Positions 1 through 11,257 of a stretch of 64,000 nucleotides of DNA are shown one piece after another. The notes under the pieces were generated by a model. That model was not told where the DNA came from. It searched no databases and was given only the letters and a program-made list of their open reading frames with translations. The translations under genes and the position numbers were made by a program. The stretch's first letter is position 1. Each line of letters opens with the position of its first letter. The DNA is from Faucicola tetraodonis (GTDB lineage: Bacteria > Pseudomonadota > Gammaproteobacteria > Pseudomonadales > Moraxellaceae): the NCBI GenBank assembly GCA_032017425.1, contig DALZPW010000007.1, one strand, 5' to 3'.

Positions 1-172
1 TAAGGACAACAAACAAGGCGGCATTAAGGCCAATCACACTGATGGTACCTGCCACAAAATTTGAACGCTTCATGGCGATGGCAATCATCACCACCACCGT
101 GGTGATTGAAATTAAAATCATTGGAAACAATGGCATGAGCACATTGCTAGCAAATGGAATAATAGGATTCAT
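1..172 (-). CDS. nuoN: NADH-quinone oxidoreductase subunit N, 5' part only
   Basis: This is the first 57 codons of an antiporter-like membrane subunit of complex I; the rest lies beyond the left edge. The visible N-terminus (MNPIIPFASNVLMPLFPMIL) is followed by a hydrophobic stretch typical of the first helices of NuoN. The ATG follows the nuoM stop codon with no gap, and a purine-rich AGG lies inside the nuoM end as ribosome binding site. Its place as the last gene after nuoM is the standard bacterial nuo order, which is the main reason for the name. Confidence 0.85.
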   Translation of the reverse strand, partial: MNPIIPFASNVLMPLFPMILISITTVVVMIAIAMKRSNFVAGTISVIGLNAALFVVL

Positions 173-1759
173 CTATTTTACCTCCATATGAGCAAATGGC
201 TCTTGAGCAGTAGGTGCAACTTGCTGGACATGATATGCTTGACTAATCCAGTGCATACTGTGATCAGAGGTATCTAAGAATGATTGGGGATATAGACCTA
301 ACCATAATAAACCAAACCCAAGCACCAACAAGATTGCCGCTTCACGCGCATTGATATCACGCATCGGTGACATTTTCTCAATCGTCGCTGTTGGCGTACC
401 AAATAATGCTTTATAAATCATAATTAATGCGTATAAACCGGCAACGACTAAGCTAAAGGTAGCAAACACCACTGCCACAGGATGCGAGGCGAAAGAACCT
501 AACAGAATTAAGAACTCCCCAATAAAGTTACCGGTACCTGGAATACCTAATAATGCCGCGGCAAAGAACATAAGTAACGGTGGGTAATAACGCATTTGAC
601 CCCACATACCCCCCATTTGGCTCAAATCACGGGTATGTAGACGCTCATAAAGCTGACCACTCATGATAAATAATGCCGCTGAGCTAAGACCATGTGCCAA
701 CATTTGAATCATCAAGCCTTGGAAACTAATTAACGTACCGGCATACAACGCAAGTACCACAAAACCCATGTGTGAAATACTGGTATAAGCCAGTAACCGC
801 TTGATATCTTGCTGCATAAACGCAAGCCAAGCCCCATAAAAAATACCAATACCGCCCAAGGTAATCGCAATCGGTGCAAACTGAGCACTGGCTTCTGGGA
901 ATAATGGCAGAACAAATCGCAATAAACCATACGCCGCGGTTTTAATCAAAATACCGGCCAAATCCACCGAGCCTGCAGTCGGTGCTTGTGCGTGCGCATC
1001 GGGTAACCAGCCATGCAGTGGGAAAATTGGTAATTTAACCGCAAAGCCAATAAAGAACATCAGCATGATTGGATATTGCCATTTGCCAAGATCTGTACCT
1101 AGCAAGTCCATATAGTTAAAAGTTATTTGACCTGTGGTTGATGCATGAATCATCACCAAAATCAAAATACCAATCAACATAATCAGACCCGATGCTTGGG
1201 TATAAATAAAGAATTTGGTTGCGGCATATTCTTTGGTTTTACCGCCAATCGCATTGTGTCCCCAGATTGCAATCAAGAAATAAATAGGAACTAACATCAT
1301 CTCCCAAAAGAAGAAGAACAAGAACATATCGATTGCTAGGAAAACACCAATAACACCGCCCAAGCTCCAAAGTAGATTAAGATGGAAGAAGCCCACACGG
1401 CGAGTAATCTCACCCCATGAACACGCCACCGCCATCATACCTAAGAAGGCTGTTAGGCTCACCATCAACAGCGATAACCCATCAATGGCTAGATGGAAAC
1501 TGACCCCCAATGAGGGCATCCAAGGTAATTGAAACTCTGCCAACCAAGTCGGTTTAGCAGTCACCTCAGCAATGGTTTGTGCTGAACCAATAAAGTTACC
1601 GTTTTGCCAAATAGCTACCGTAATCAAAAACGTTAATAGCATGCCAAGAAACGCAATCCACCGAGGTAAACGTTCATCAACTTTTTCAACCAACCAGCAC
1701 AGAAAACCTGCAATGATTGGAATAAATATCAAGGCGGGTAATAAGAGATTATTTTGCAT
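173..1759 (-). CDS. nuoM: NADH-quinone oxidoreductase subunit M
   Basis: NuoM is one of three Mrp-antiporter-like proton-pumping subunits in the membrane arm of complex I. The 528-residue product is almost wholly hydrophobic, with about 14 predicted membrane helices. Family signatures are the helix with FFFFWEMMLVPIYFLI (conserved Glu of the pumping channel, about residues 148-163) and the broken-helix region LPIFPLHGWLPDAHAQAP with a conserved Lys just before it. The length is near the usual 500-510. It lies 5 bp after nuoL and abuts nuoN, so translation is probably coupled. Confidence 0.97.
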   Translation of the reverse strand: MQNNLLLPALIFIPIIAGFLCWLVEKVDERLPRWIAFLGMLLTFLITVAIWQNGNFIGSAQTIAEVTAKPTWLAEFQLPWMPSLGVSFHLAIDGLSLLMVSLTAFLGMMAVACSWGEITRRVGFFHLNLLWSLGGVIGVFLAIDMFLFFFFWEMMLVPIYFLIAIWGHNAIGGKTKEYAATKFFIYTQASGLIMLIGILILVMIHASTTGQITFNYMDLLGTDLGKWQYPIMLMFFIGFAVKLPIFPLHGWLPDAHAQAPTAGSVDLAGILIKTAAYGLLRFVLPLFPEASAQFAPIAITLGGIGIFYGAWLAFMQQDIKRLLAYTSISHMGFVVLALYAGTLISFQGLMIQMLAHGLSSAALFIMSGQLYERLHTRDLSQMGGMWGQMRYYPPLLMFFAAALLGIPGTGNFIGEFLILLGSFASHPVAVVFATFSLVVAGLYALIMIYKALFGTPTATIEKMSPMRDINAREAAILLVLGFGLLWLGLYPQSFLDTSDHSMHWISQAYHVQQVAPTAQEPFAHMEVK

Positions 1760-1764
1760 AACTG

Positions 1765-3666
1765 TTACTTCCCTATCATCATCATTACCAACACCAACAA
1801 TACTGCCATGCCAAGACCGAAGCTAGCAGCATACCCACGAATCGAGCCAGATTGGAACCATGTCGCCACTCGGTTACCTGCCAACGATAGTGCTGGTAAA
1901 ATATTCCAAGTGCGGTCAATCGGGTCAATTTTAATCAACTTACCAATCAATAAGAATGGTTTAACAAATACAATGTCATACAAAGCATCAAAACCTAAAC
2001 CATGATAGCACCAGTAATTAAGCGCACGGCCCAAACCTGTTTGGTTAAACTTACTCACAATGCGACCTTTATCTAGGGCAAACAAGAAAGCACCCACAAT
2101 CAAACCCGCCAACATCGCAGCCATCACAATCATTTCTGCTGTGTGCTTACCATGTTCTACCTCAGGATGAATCACGCTAAAACTCTGTGGCAATACGCCT
2201 GCTAATGGTGGATGAATCATCGCCCCCACTGCAGTTGATAACACTAGCAATACCGCGAGCGGCAGCCAGTATGTCCAACCTTTAAGATCGTGAATAGGCG
2301 TTTTTTCTTCCCCAAAGAACACAATCCAAATCATACGAAACGTATAAATCGAGGTTAAAAACGCACCCACCACTGCCATCCAAAATAAATTCATATGACC
2401 TGATGCGAAGGCTTCCCAAATGATTTCATCTTTTGAGTAATAACCCACCGTAATCCAAGGAATCGCAGCAAGTGCCCCACCACCAATCGCAAACACCGCA
2501 AATAGGAATTTATTTTTATAGAACAAGCCACCCATTTTAAAGATGTTTTGCTCATGATGGTATGCCAAGATAACAGCGCCCGACCCTAGGAATAACAAAG
2601 CTTTGAAGAATGCATGGGTCATCAAGTGGAAAATCGCAACTTGCCAAGCGCCTACCCCTAATGCCAAGAACATATAACCGATTTGACTCATGGTCGAATA
2701 AGCTAAGATACGTTTGATATCGGTTTGTGCAAGCGCACAGAAACCAGCAACCAACAATGTTGTTGCCCCAACGATACCTACCCAACTTGCCAATACATCA
2801 GGGGTCAATAAGAACACTGGATGTAAACGGGCAATTAAATACACACCTGCGGTCACCATCGTTGCCGCATGAATCAAGGCTGAAACAGGCGTAGGACCTG
2901 CCATCGCATCGGCAAGCCAAGAATGCAGCGGGATTTGTGCAGATTTACCCATCGCACCAAGCACTAGCATCACAGCCGCAACTTTGATGGTAGGATAGCT
3001 ATGACCAAAAATCGTCACCGTTGACCCTGCCGACGTTAGCATTTGCGATACATTGGCATTGATATCTGAGATATTTAACGTACCCAATTCACGGAACAAC
3101 AAGAATAAGCCAAACGCTAAAAACACATCACCCACACGGGTTACAGTAAAGGCTTTCATCGCGGCACGGCCATTGGCGCGCTCATGATAATAAAAACCAA
3201 TCAATAAGTAAGAACAGATACCCACGCCTTCCCAACCTAAGTACAACAGCACTAAATTGTCAGCAAGCACAAGTAACAACATACTTGCGACGAACAGGTT
3301 CATATAGCTAAAAAATCTTGCGTAGCCTGTTTCACCGCGCATATACCATGACGCAAAAATATGAATTAAAAAACCGACACCGGTAATCACGCCCATCATG
3401 GTCACGCCCAAACCATCCAGCATGAGACCAAATTTTGGGGCAAAATTACCGACTTGCATCCACGTCCACAATGGCTGATTAATGACAGCGCCTTGTGGGT
3501 GGTTCATTAAAAAATCACTGCCTGCCATCAAGGCACACAAAGCAGCCAAACCCATACTACCGACGCCGACCACTGCGGCTGCGTTTTCGCTCAAGCGGTC
3601 ACGCATGGTCGCTAGAATCAGAAAGCCAATCAGCGGCAGCATAAAGGTTAAAGGTAACATACTCAT
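1765..3666 (-). CDS. nuoL: NADH-quinone oxidoreductase subunit L
   Basis: NuoL is the distal antiporter-like subunit of complex I, carrying the long lateral helix at its C-terminus. The 633-residue protein has the expected size (E. coli about 613). Diagnostic stretches are YLGWEGVGICSYLLIGFYY (with the channel Glu), IPLHSWLADAMAGPTPVSAL and a C-terminal hydrophobic helix following a charged amphipathic segment. It begins 7 bp after nuoK ends and is followed after 5 bp by nuoM, in the usual order. Confidence 0.97.
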   Translation of the reverse strand: MSMLPLTFMLPLIGFLILATMRDRLSENAAAVVGVGSMGLAALCALMAGSDFLMNHPQGAVINQPLWTWMQVGNFAPKFGLMLDGLGVTMMGVITGVGFLIHIFASWYMRGETGYARFFSYMNLFVASMLLLVLADNLVLLYLGWEGVGICSYLLIGFYYHERANGRAAMKAFTVTRVGDVFLAFGLFLLFRELGTLNISDINANVSQMLTSAGSTVTIFGHSYPTIKVAAVMLVLGAMGKSAQIPLHSWLADAMAGPTPVSALIHAATMVTAGVYLIARLHPVFLLTPDVLASWVGIVGATTLLVAGFCALAQTDIKRILAYSTMSQIGYMFLALGVGAWQVAIFHLMTHAFFKALLFLGSGAVILAYHHEQNIFKMGGLFYKNKFLFAVFAIGGGALAAIPWITVGYYSKDEIIWEAFASGHMNLFWMAVVGAFLTSIYTFRMIWIVFFGEEKTPIHDLKGWTYWLPLAVLLVLSTAVGAMIHPPLAGVLPQSFSVIHPEVEHGKHTAEMIVMAAMLAGLIVGAFLFALDKGRIVSKFNQTGLGRALNYWCYHGLGFDALYDIVFVKPFLLIGKLIKIDPIDRTWNILPALSLAGNRVATWFQSGSIRGYAASFGLGMAVLLVLVMMMIGK

Positions 3667-3673
3667 TTTGATT

Positions 3674-3997
3674 TCACCCTTTCATCTCATTTGCCGTATC
3701 GACATCTAAATGACCACGCTTATGATAAAACTGTAAAAGAATAGCCAACCCAATTGCGACTTCAGCGGCTGCCAAAGTTAGCACCAAGATAAACATAATT
3801 TGTCCGTCAGGACTGACCCAGCGACTACCTGCCACTACAAATGCTAAGGCAGCAGCATTCATCATAATCTCAAGACTCATCAACATAAACAAAAAATTAC
3901 GTCGTACCATCACACCACAAAAACCAATGGCAAACAAAATCGCTGACAAGATTAGACCGTGCTCTAATGGCACATGCTCTAATGGAAAGTGTCCCAT
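3674..3997 (-). CDS. nuoK: NADH-quinone oxidoreductase subunit K
   Basis: NuoK is a small three-helix membrane subunit of complex I (107 residues, usual length 100-102). Helix 2 carries the conserved Glu in [11 protein letters not shown] and helix 3 has [14 protein letters not shown] with the second conserved Glu; both take part in proton transfer. A strong GGAGGAG ribosome binding site lies 8 nt before the ATG, which overlaps the nuoJ stop by one base. Oddly the N-terminus contains a tandem PLEHVPLEH, where the family usually has one copy, explaining the slightly greater length. Confidence 0.96.
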   Translation of the reverse strand: MGHFPLEHVPLEHGLILSAILFAIGFCGVMVRRNFLFMLMSLEIMMNAAALAFVVAGSRWVSPDGQIMFILVLTLAAAEVAIGLAILLQFYHKRGHLDVDTANEMKG

Positions 3998-4641
3998 TAT
4001 GCCTTCTCCTCCTGAACTTCGCGTAACACAGCCGGTTGGCTGGGCTCTTTATCAATAAAATTCGTTAAGGCAGGTTGTATGGTATTACCAAGCTCACTGT
4101 TATGACTTTCGTTTTCATCATCCAAGGCAGATTTTGCCAAATGATAAGCCGCCACCAAACCCGCTAGTAATAAAAACCCTGCAATTTCGACCAACAATAA
4201 ATATTCGGTAAATAATTTGGCACCGATCATTTTTGCCGTGACTGGCTCCACCCCAATAAACGCTGGCATCATTCCTTCAAAACCATGTTTCATGCCAATC
4301 AAACTAAACAAGGTCAAACCCACAATAAATGCAAGTCCTGCCGGCACTGCCCAAGCTGAGGATGATAACCAGCTTTCTTCTTCTAAGGTACTTTGGGTGC
4401 CTAAGTTCAGCATCATCACCACAAAGACGAACAATACCATAATCGCGCCTGCATAAACGATGATTTCAAGCGCACCGGCAAATGGCGCACCTAAGGCAAA
4501 GAAAATACCTGATAACGCCAGCAGCGTGACAATCATGTTTAGTAACGCATGTACAGGATTGGTACGAGTAATCACGCGCAAACTAGCCAAAATAGCGACA
4601 ATCGCTAATAAATAAAACCCTATCGTTGCTCCGGTTATCAT
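3997..4641 (-). CDS. nuoJ: NADH-quinone oxidoreductase subunit J
   Basis: NuoJ is a five-helix membrane subunit of complex I near the quinone-side module. The 214-residue protein shows the family core [20 protein letters not shown] and [19 protein letters not shown], the helix with the pi-bulge. The C-terminal 45 residues are polar and charged ([24 protein letters not shown]) and would be cytoplasmic; E. coli NuoJ is shorter (about 184), so this is a tail extension. The start overlaps nuoI by 4 bp and the end overlaps nuoK by 1 bp, so the three are translated together. Confidence 0.96.
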   Translation of the reverse strand: MITGATIGFYLLAIVAILASLRVITRTNPVHALLNMIVTLLALSGIFFALGAPFAGALEIIVYAGAIMVLFVFVVMMLNLGTQSTLEEESWLSSSAWAVPAGLAFIVGLTLFSLIGMKHGFEGMMPAFIGVEPVTAKMIGAKLFTEYLLLVEIAGFLLLAGLVAAYHLAKSALDDENESHNSELGNTIQPALTNFIDKEPSQPAVLREVQEEKA

Positions 4642-5189
4642 GGCAATAAACTCCGTAAATCAATCGGCGCAGACTCATTTTGGTGTGCCCCTTTAGGTTT
4701 ATCTTTGGTCGCCATCCCAGTCACACGGTAATAATTGTAGTCAGGAAATTTACCCGGGCCTGAAATTAACAAATGCTCTTTTTCATACACCAAGTTTTGA
4801 CGGTTGTACTCACCGAGCTCAAAATCTGGCGTCATCTGAATAGCAGTTGTCGGGCACGCTTCTTCACACATACCACAAAAGATACAACGCGAAAAATTAA
4901 TACGGAAAAACTCTGGATACCAGCGTCCGTCTTCACGTTCCGCTTTTTGCAGTGAAATACAACCCACCGGGCAAGCGACAGCACATAAATTACAGGCCAC
5001 ACAGCGCTCATCCCCATCCGGGTCGCGTGTCAGTACAATACGCCCCCGAAAACGCGGCGGTACAGGGACAGGTTGTTCTGGGTATAAAATCGTATCACGT
5101 TTACGGGTCGCATGACTTGCGACCATGATTAGGGTGCGCAGAATTGAGCCAAAACCCGTAATCGTGTTTTTTACCATAGTCAAATACAT
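4638..5189 (-). CDS. nuoI: NADH-quinone oxidoreductase subunit I (two [4Fe-4S])
   Basis: NuoI carries clusters N6a and N6b, which pass electrons from NuoG to N2 in NuoB. Two complete ferredoxin motifs are visible: [12 protein letters not shown] and [12 protein letters not shown] (about residues 62-110). The 183-residue length matches E. coli (180). The first ATG is preferred because GGTGGAG lies 8 nt upstream. It overlaps nuoJ by 4 bp and starts 15 bp after nuoH. Confidence 0.97.
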   Translation of the reverse strand: MYLTMVKNTITGFGSILRTLIMVASHATRKRDTILYPEQPVPVPPRFRGRIVLTRDPDGDERCVACNLCAVACPVGCISLQKAEREDGRWYPEFFRINFSRCIFCGMCEEACPTTAIQMTPDFELGEYNRQNLVYEKEHLLISGPGKFPDYNYYRVTGMATKDKPKGAHQNESAPIDLRSLLP

Positions 5190-5204
5190 ACGTTAATCTC
5201 CACC

Positions 5205-6260
5205 TTACCCTACACCATGGGTGCGCCATAATACATAGGCCGCCGTCGCGAGTAAATTAATCAAGGTAATGGGTAGACAAATTTTCCAGCCAAAGTTCAT
5301 TACTTGGTCATAACGTGGACGCATCAACGCCCCACGCGCCAATACAAACATGGTCATGAAAAATAGCGTTTTTAACATAAACCAAATAATCGGCGGGATA
5401 AAACTCAGTCCATCAAATAATGGCAACCAACCACCAAAGAATAAAATAGTAATCAGCGACGATACCAACACGATATTCACATACTCACCGACAAAGAACA
5501 TACCAAATTTCATACCTGAGTATTCAACATGGTAACCTTCTGCCAATTCTTGCTCTGCTTCTGGCTGGTCAAATGGGAAACGGTGGGTGACTGCCACACC
5601 TGCGACCATAAAGGTTAAAAACCCTAAAATTTGACCAAACACATTCCAGTGCCAAAAACCACCGGCTTGTGAGTATACGATATCGCGTAAGTTAAATGAC
5701 CCTGCCAACGCCACCACACCCATTAGCGATAATCCTAGAAAGACTTCATAACTAATGGTTTGGGCAGCAGAGCGTAAACCACCAAGCAAGGCATATTTAT
5801 TGGCTGATGCCCAGCCACCAAACATCACGGCATAAACTGCCAACCCTGCCATCGCAAAAAAGAACAAAATACCGATACTCCAGTCTGCGCCACCGAGTGA
5901 TGGCGTAACTGGCACAATGATATAAGCGGCTAAAGCGGTAAACAATGAAATCGCAGGCGCCAAGACAAAGATAAATTTATCGGCAAATTTGGGTGTCCAG
6001 TCTTCTTTAAAGAAGATTTTTAGCATATCCGCGGCAACTTGTAGCGAACCTTGCCAACCCACACGGTTTGGACCATAACGGTCTTGCCACAGTGCCAACA
6101 TGCGACGTTCATAAGGAATCATCAACGCAGCAAAAATCACCACCGCCAAGAAAATAACAATTGATTGCACTGCCAAAAATACAATTGACCAAGCTTCAGG
6201 GGACATTACCCCAGCCAGCCATGCAGGTAAATCGGGCATCTGTCTAACAGAATAGTCCAT
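5205..6260 (-). CDS. nuoH: NADH-quinone oxidoreductase subunit H
   Basis: NuoH is the membrane subunit that forms the quinone-binding chamber together with NuoB and NuoD. The 351-residue, roughly eight-helix protein contains the conserved [20 protein letters not shown] loop, the acidic loop [20 protein letters not shown] and the final [17 protein letters not shown] segment. Its start codon shares one base with the nuoG stop (TAATG), showing tight translational coupling. Length is close to the family norm (325-350). Confidence 0.97.
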   Translation of the reverse strand: MDYSVRQMPDLPAWLAGVMSPEAWSIVFLAVQSIVIFLAVVIFAALMIPYERRMLALWQDRYGPNRVGWQGSLQVAADMLKIFFKEDWTPKFADKFIFVLAPAISLFTALAAYIIVPVTPSLGGADWSIGILFFFAMAGLAVYAVMFGGWASANKYALLGGLRSAAQTISYEVFLGLSLMGVVALAGSFNLRDIVYSQAGGFWHWNVFGQILGFLTFMVAGVAVTHRFPFDQPEAEQELAEGYHVEYSGMKFGMFFVGEYVNIVLVSSLITILFFGGWLPLFDGLSFIPPIIWFMLKTLFFMTMFVLARGALMRPRYDQVMNFGWKICLPITLINLLATAAYVLWRTHGVG

Positions 6261-9256
6261 TATACCCCCTCCCCTCGAGTTACTTGAGCTGTCACACCAC
6301 CATTATTAGCTGCTGGGGGTACGACAGTGTTGGTAGTTGCTGATTTTACTATACTGATGTCCGTATAAGGCTGCGCCAGCAAGGCTTCTAATGCACCCGC
6401 CTGACCCACAGGATACCCCACACAGCTTTCGGCTAAGTAATCGACAAGCTGCACAGGTAATGTGGTGGCTATACCCTTCACTGTGACGGTTAACATATCA
6501 CCTGATTGCAACTGCCATTTGTCCGCATCATCCGTTGATACACTAAAAGCAGCTGGCAGCAATTGTGAGGCAACCACGTCACTACGGGCAGTGAGTTCAT
6601 CACTAGCAAAAATATTATATACCGGCACTAGCTGGGTAGAACCTTGTTGGCTAGCTGCCGCAGGCGCAATATACTCACGTTTTGGCAATGGTGTTAACGC
6701 ATCAAAAATACGCACCCCTGGATCGCCATGTTTTAGATGACCACCCACTTTATCTTGGTATTTATTCCAAGCTTGCGGTGAGTTCCAACCTGCTGACCAA
6801 GCAAATGGAATCATTGATGAATCCGTTTGGGTGCCCACATAACCTTCTTGTGAGAAGGTCAAGCCCGTATCGATATCTTTTGGCTGCTCTGGCTCATGCA
6901 CAGAAATCGGCGCACGCATCGCTGTACGACCGGAATAACGGCGTGGCTCACGCGCGACTTTTAGACCGGTAATACGGTAATCGGCTGATGGCGCTGCTTG
7001 TCTGATTGCCGCTAGTTGTGGATTGGTGTCTGCGACCGCAGTAATCACATCATCAAGCTGCGTCCAGTCAATCGCACGGCCATTGAGCTCAGACTCTACC
7101 GCATGCAACCAACGCCAGCTTTCTTTTACCATGCTTTGCGGGCGATAGTAAACAGGATCATAAACTTGGAAGAAACGCTGTGCACGACCTTCTGCTGAGA
7201 TTAGTGTACCGTCCGCTTCTGCAAAGGTTGCTACAGGTACCATCACATCAGCCTGGTTATGCCATTGATAAGCTTCATGGTCGAGTACAATCAGTGATTT
7301 GTTGGCTACCAGTTGGTTCATTTGCTCCGCGGTTAGGCGGCGGCTGATGTCATTTTCCATGACAATCACCACATCGGCATCATCATCTAATTCATCAATC
7401 GCTTTACCACCGAGTAAGTTGACACCTATGCTATTGGCAGCAGGTACTGACAAGTACAGACCCGCTTTTTCTTGGTAGCCTTTGGTTGGGTTCATACGGC
7501 TTGGGCGTTTAACTTGCTTGGCTTGTTCAGCAAATGCCGCTTCATCCATCTCTTGTTTGAGCTTGGCTTGCTCTGCATCGATTTTGGCAATCTCTGCATC
7601 CACTTGCACATTGTGGGTGTCAACCACGCCTTTTTCATATACTACCACTTCACCGCGTTTTTGCTCAGCGATATTGGCAATTTGTGCCGCCGCTTCTATG
7701 ATAGCAGTGTGGTACAGTGATGAGCCTGAGATGATAAGGGGTTTGGTTGCTTTAAGTAGCGTCTGCGCGATATGTTTAGCAAATGCCTGCATATCAGCAT
7801 TATCGCCTTCATCGATGACCAAATCTTTTGGTAGTTGCGAGGTGGCCAACGTTTTCATTTGCTCAGCGATGCTAAAGCCTAATTCAGCGATATCGCTTGG
7901 GGTGGCTACGCAGCTTACTTTGGCGATATCATCAAGGCGTGTATCTTTGACATCCACAATAAAGATTGGGCTGTAGTCTTTTTGACCGATACGAGCCACA
8001 GGCTCTGCCAAGAAATCTGGCGTTTTTAGCGCATCTGCCATTTGTTTGGCGCGATTTTTTGCCGCTTGGCGTACTGCCAGTGCAATACGTGGACTGGTTT
8101 GGGTAATATCTTCACCCAAAATCAATACCGCATCATAATCCTCAATCTCACGCATACTTGGATTATGGATATTTTCTGTGGTCAATACATCGATACATTT
8201 TTGTACCACAGTTTTTTCTTGATTGGTAATACCAATGCTAAAATTTTCGGCACCGACTAAGCGTTTTAGGGCATAGTTTGATTCAAGGCTGGCAACGGGT
8301 GAACCAATACCGATGGCTTTTTTACCTTGCAACCGGTTTTTGATGGCATCGATAGTATGGTCAATGCTCAAATTGGTTTGTTTACCGCTTAGTGTTTCAA
8401 TCGCTTGAATTGGGCGGTCTTGGCGGTTGACATAGCCATAGCCGAAACGACCACGGTCACACAGGAAGTAAGCGTTGACTTCACCGTTAAAACGGTTTTC
8501 GATACGGCGCAATTCACCATAGCGCTCACCCGCTGAGATATTACAACCTGCCGAACAGCCATGACAAATGCTTGGGGCATATTGCATGTCCCATTTACGA
8601 TTGTAGCGCTCTGAGTGAGTTTTGTCGGTGAATACCCCAGTTGGACAAACTTCGGTAAGGTTGCCTGAAAATTCACTTTCAAACTGACCGTCTTTATCAC
8701 GACCAAAGTACACACGGCTTGCTGATGCGTAAACCCCTAAATCTTCACCACCTGCATAGTCTTTGTAATAACGCACACAGCGATAACACGCGATACAGCG
8801 GTTCATCTCATGATTGATAAATGGACCCAAGTCTTGGTTTTGGTGGGTACGTTTAGTAAAGCGGTATTTACGATGATTGTGACCTGACATGTAGGTCATA
8901 TCTTGCAAGTGACAATGACCGCCCTCTTCACAGGTTGGACAGTCATGGGGGTGGTTAGTCATTAAGAACTCAACCAAGCTTTTACGGAAGTTTTTCACTT
9001 CTGCATCCGTCACTGAGATCCACATGTCTGGTGTCGGATTGACCATACATGACATGACCAAACGACCACGACCGGCTTCATAATCTTCTTTGTTATTATA
9101 TTGCTTGACGGCACATTGGCGGCAAGAACCCACCGAGCCCAATGCTGGATGATAACAAAAATAAGGGATATCGATGCCAAGCGATAAACAAGCTTGTAGC
9201 AAGTTATCGGCACCATCAACTTCGACGTCTTGACCGTCTATATGAATAATTGCCAT
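6260..9256 (-). CDS. nuoG: NADH-quinone oxidoreductase subunit G (Fe-S, molybdopterin-like fold)
   Basis: NuoG is the largest peripheral subunit and conducts electrons from NuoF to NuoI. Visible motifs in order are a [2Fe-2S] domain (YFCYHP, GSCRQC, about residues 30-60), the His/Cys ligand motif [16 protein letters not shown], the two [4Fe-4S] motif region [11 protein letters not shown] with CPTGVF, and the N7 motif CHGCSAGC with a downstream CDRGR. The rest is a degenerate molybdopterin-oxidoreductase fold. At 998 residues it is longer than E. coli NuoG (about 908); part of the excess is a charged, probably coiled-coil insertion around residues 545-595. It ends in a one-base overlap with nuoH. 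Confidence 0.97.
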   Translation of the reverse strand: MAIIHIDGQDVEVDGADNLLQACLSLGIDIPYFCYHPALGSVGSCRQCAVKQYNNKEDYEAGRGRLVMSCMVNPTPDMWISVTDAEVKNFRKSLVEFLMTNHPHDCPTCEEGGHCHLQDMTYMSGHNHRKYRFTKRTHQNQDLGPFINHEMNRCIACYRCVRYYKDYAGGEDLGVYASASRVYFGRDKDGQFESEFSGNLTEVCPTGVFTDKTHSERYNRKWDMQYAPSICHGCSAGCNISAGERYGELRRIENRFNGEVNAYFLCDRGRFGYGYVNRQDRPIQAIETLSGKQTNLSIDHTIDAIKNRLQGKKAIGIGSPVASLESNYALKRLVGAENFSIGITNQEKTVVQKCIDVLTTENIHNPSMREIEDYDAVLILGEDITQTSPRIALAVRQAAKNRAKQMADALKTPDFLAEPVARIGQKDYSPIFIVDVKDTRLDDIAKVSCVATPSDIAELGFSIAEQMKTLATSQLPKDLVIDEGDNADMQAFAKHIAQTLLKATKPLIISGSSLYHTAIIEAAAQIANIAEQKRGEVVVYEKGVVDTHNVQVDAEIAKIDAEQAKLKQEMDEAAFAEQAKQVKRPSRMNPTKGYQEKAGLYLSVPAANSIGVNLLGGKAIDELDDDADVVIVMENDISRRLTAEQMNQLVANKSLIVLDHEAYQWHNQADVMVPVATFAEADGTLISAEGRAQRFFQVYDPVYYRPQSMVKESWRWLHAVESELNGRAIDWTQLDDVITAVADTNPQLAAIRQAAPSADYRITGLKVAREPRRYSGRTAMRAPISVHEPEQPKDIDTGLTFSQEGYVGTQTDSSMIPFAWSAGWNSPQAWNKYQDKVGGHLKHGDPGVRIFDALTPLPKREYIAPAAASQQGSTQLVPVYNIFASDELTARSDVVASQLLPAAFSVSTDDADKWQLQSGDMLTVTVKGIATTLPVQLVDYLAESCVGYPVGQAGALEALLAQPYTDISIVKSATTNTVVPPAANNGGVTAQVTRGEGV

Positions 9257-9265
9257 GCTAATTCC

Positions 9266-10738
9266 TTACACTGATTGCCCATTGGTGGCCTTAACCGGTT
9301 GATACACTTCAACTTTTTCGCTGTTTGCGAATGAAGGCACGCCCGTTGGGGACAATTGTTCTTCAGGCACCACATTGTTACCAATTTTAGCTTCAAATTC
9401 TGGTAAAAAGTATTTTAACGCACTTTGTAATGGCTCAACCGCACCCGGTGCGTGGGCGCAAAAGGTTTTACCTAACCACAAATCTTTGGTCAATTGGCGC
9501 AATACGTCAATATCGACAGGTTGACCATTGCCTGTATCGATGGCATGCAAGGTTTTGACTCCCCATGGCAACCCGTCACGGCAAGGCGTACACCAACCGC
9601 AGGATTCACGGGCAAAGAATTTTTGCAAATTGAGCGATAGTGACACCATATCTTGCGCTTCATCTACGACCATAATCAAGCAGGTACCTAAACGGCTACC
9701 CGCTTTCATGATGGGTTCAAAGTCCATTGGCAGGTCTAAATGCTCATCACTGGCGGTTAAGAAGTCAGTTGACGCACCGCCTGGCAACCAAGCTTTTAGT
9801 TTACGGCCGTCTTTCATGCCTTTGGCATAATCAAAAATAATTTCGCGAGCGGTAGTACCAAATGGCAGTTCCCATAGACCGGGCTCATTGACTAGACCTG
9901 AACAACCCATGATTTTGGTGCCGGGGTTTTCTGATTTGCCTTGTGCAAGGCCTTTATACCATTCTACGCCATGCAGCATGATGCCCGGCATGTTGTTTAA
10001 AGACTCGACGTTATTGACCACAGTGGGACGACCCCATGCCCCTGATACTTGTGGGAAGGGTGGCTTAGTACGTGGATTGGCACGGCGACCTTCAAGCGAG
10101 TTAATAAGCGCAGTTTCTTCGCCACAGATATAACGACCTGCACCGGTATGCACATGTATATCAAAGCTATAGCCTGAACCTAAGATGTTATCACCTAAAT
10201 ACCCTTTGGCACGGCATTCATCCAATGCATTATTTAGACGTTTAGCGGCTTCAATGTACTCACCACGGATAAAAATATACCCTGCGGTTGCGCCAATGGC
10301 ATAGCCTGAGATAATCATCCCTTCAATCAGCTGAAATGGTAGGCGCTCCATCAATAGACGGTCTTTAAACGTGCCTGGCTCCATCTCATCTGCGTTACAA
10401 ATCAAGTAACGGGGTCCGCCATCGGGTGGCGTCATAAAGGTCCATTTAAGACCTGCATTAAAGCCTGCACCACCACGTCCACGCACGTTGGCATCTTTAA
10501 TCATGTTGCCCACTTCTTTGGCAGATTTAGCCAAGGCATTTTTTAGACCTTCAAACCCTTTTAGGCTTTCATAGGTTGCCAAATCTAGCACTGAGTCATA
10601 ATGCGCCAAACGCCAAGTCAGGGGCTTGGTTTCACTGGTGGCTGTTGCTTTATCACCATAAATAGGAATGCTTTGCTCGCCCAATTGACTGGGTGATTTG
10701 CCAATTTTTCGATTATTAATTTGACGGGTTATATTCAT
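9266..10738 (-). CDS. nuoF: NADH-quinone oxidoreductase subunit F (NADH/FMN site)
   Basis: NuoF oxidises NADH through FMN and holds cluster N3. The NADH/FMN glycine-rich motif [13 protein letters not shown] (about residues 86-98), the FMN segment [14 protein letters not shown], and the N3 motif [12 protein letters not shown] with a distal Cys in TFCAHAPG are all present. The 490-residue length is somewhat above E. coli (445), owing to an N-terminal stretch of about 35 residues and a C-terminal tail. It overlaps nuoE by 4 bp and lies 9 bp before nuoG. Confidence 0.97.
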   Translation of the reverse strand: MNITRQINNRKIGKSPSQLGEQSIPIYGDKATATSETKPLTWRLAHYDSVLDLATYESLKGFEGLKNALAKSAKEVGNMIKDANVRGRGGAGFNAGLKWTFMTPPDGGPRYLICNADEMEPGTFKDRLLMERLPFQLIEGMIISGYAIGATAGYIFIRGEYIEAAKRLNNALDECRAKGYLGDNILGSGYSFDIHVHTGAGRYICGEETALINSLEGRRANPRTKPPFPQVSGAWGRPTVVNNVESLNNMPGIMLHGVEWYKGLAQGKSENPGTKIMGCSGLVNEPGLWELPFGTTAREIIFDYAKGMKDGRKLKAWLPGGASTDFLTASDEHLDLPMDFEPIMKAGSRLGTCLIMVVDEAQDMVSLSLNLQKFFARESCGWCTPCRDGLPWGVKTLHAIDTGNGQPVDIDVLRQLTKDLWLGKTFCAHAPGAVEPLQSALKYFLPEFEAKIGNNVVPEEQLSPTGVPSFANSEKVEVYQPVKATNGQSV

Positions 10739-11244
10739 GCGTATTGCTCCAGCAATTCAGCAATCTCTTCAATTTGGACAGGACCGTAGGTATCTTCATC
10801 AATCAAAACCGCTGGACCTTTATCACAGTTGCCTAAACAACAAATAGGTAACAAGGTAAAACGATTGTCTGGGGTGGTTTGACCAAAACTAATACCTAAA
10901 GTGCGCTCAAAAGCTTGACCTAAACTCTCTGCACCTACCAGATAACAACCAATTGAGTCACAGACCAAAATCACATGACGACCAACTGGTGAACGGTAGA
11001 TACGGTTATAAAATGTTGCAACCCCTTCCACATCGGTGACTGGGATTTTTAAGATATTAGCAATCGCGTTGACTTGTGCATCATCCACCCAGCCATTACG
11101 GCGTTGGACAATTTTTAGCGCATCAAGTGATGCCGCGCGGCTTTGTGGGTAGTGATGCATAAATTCATGAATGTCGTGAATTTCTGCTTCGGTTAGAATG
11201 CTTGCGACATCCACCTTTGGGGTTTTATCAGTTACAATCTTCAT
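10735..11244 (-). CDS. nuoE: NADH-quinone oxidoreductase subunit E ([2Fe-2S])
   Basis: NuoE is the thioredoxin-like [2Fe-2S] subunit partnering NuoF. The four ligands are visible as VCDSIGCYL and CCLGNC. An upstream in-frame ATG would add 15 residues (starting MTLLWQ), but that start overlaps the nuoCD end and has no ribosome binding site; the internal ATG at 11244 has GGAG nine bases upstream and gives the typical length of 169 residues. It overlaps nuoF by 4 bp. Confidence 0.95.
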   Translation of the reverse strand: MKIVTDKTPKVDVASILTEAEIHDIHEFMHHYPQSRAASLDALKIVQRRNGWVDDAQVNAIANILKIPVTDVEGVATFYNRIYRSPVGRHVILVCDSIGCYLVGAESLGQAFERTLGISFGQTTPDNRFTLLPICCLGNCDKGPAVLIDEDTYGPVQIEEIAELLEQYA

Positions 11245-11257
11245 CGGTGGTTTTCTC

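Noticed and set aside
7472..7976. Long plus-strand frames opposite nuoG
   Set aside because: They are antisense shadows of the well-supported nuoG coding sequence, with no start signals.
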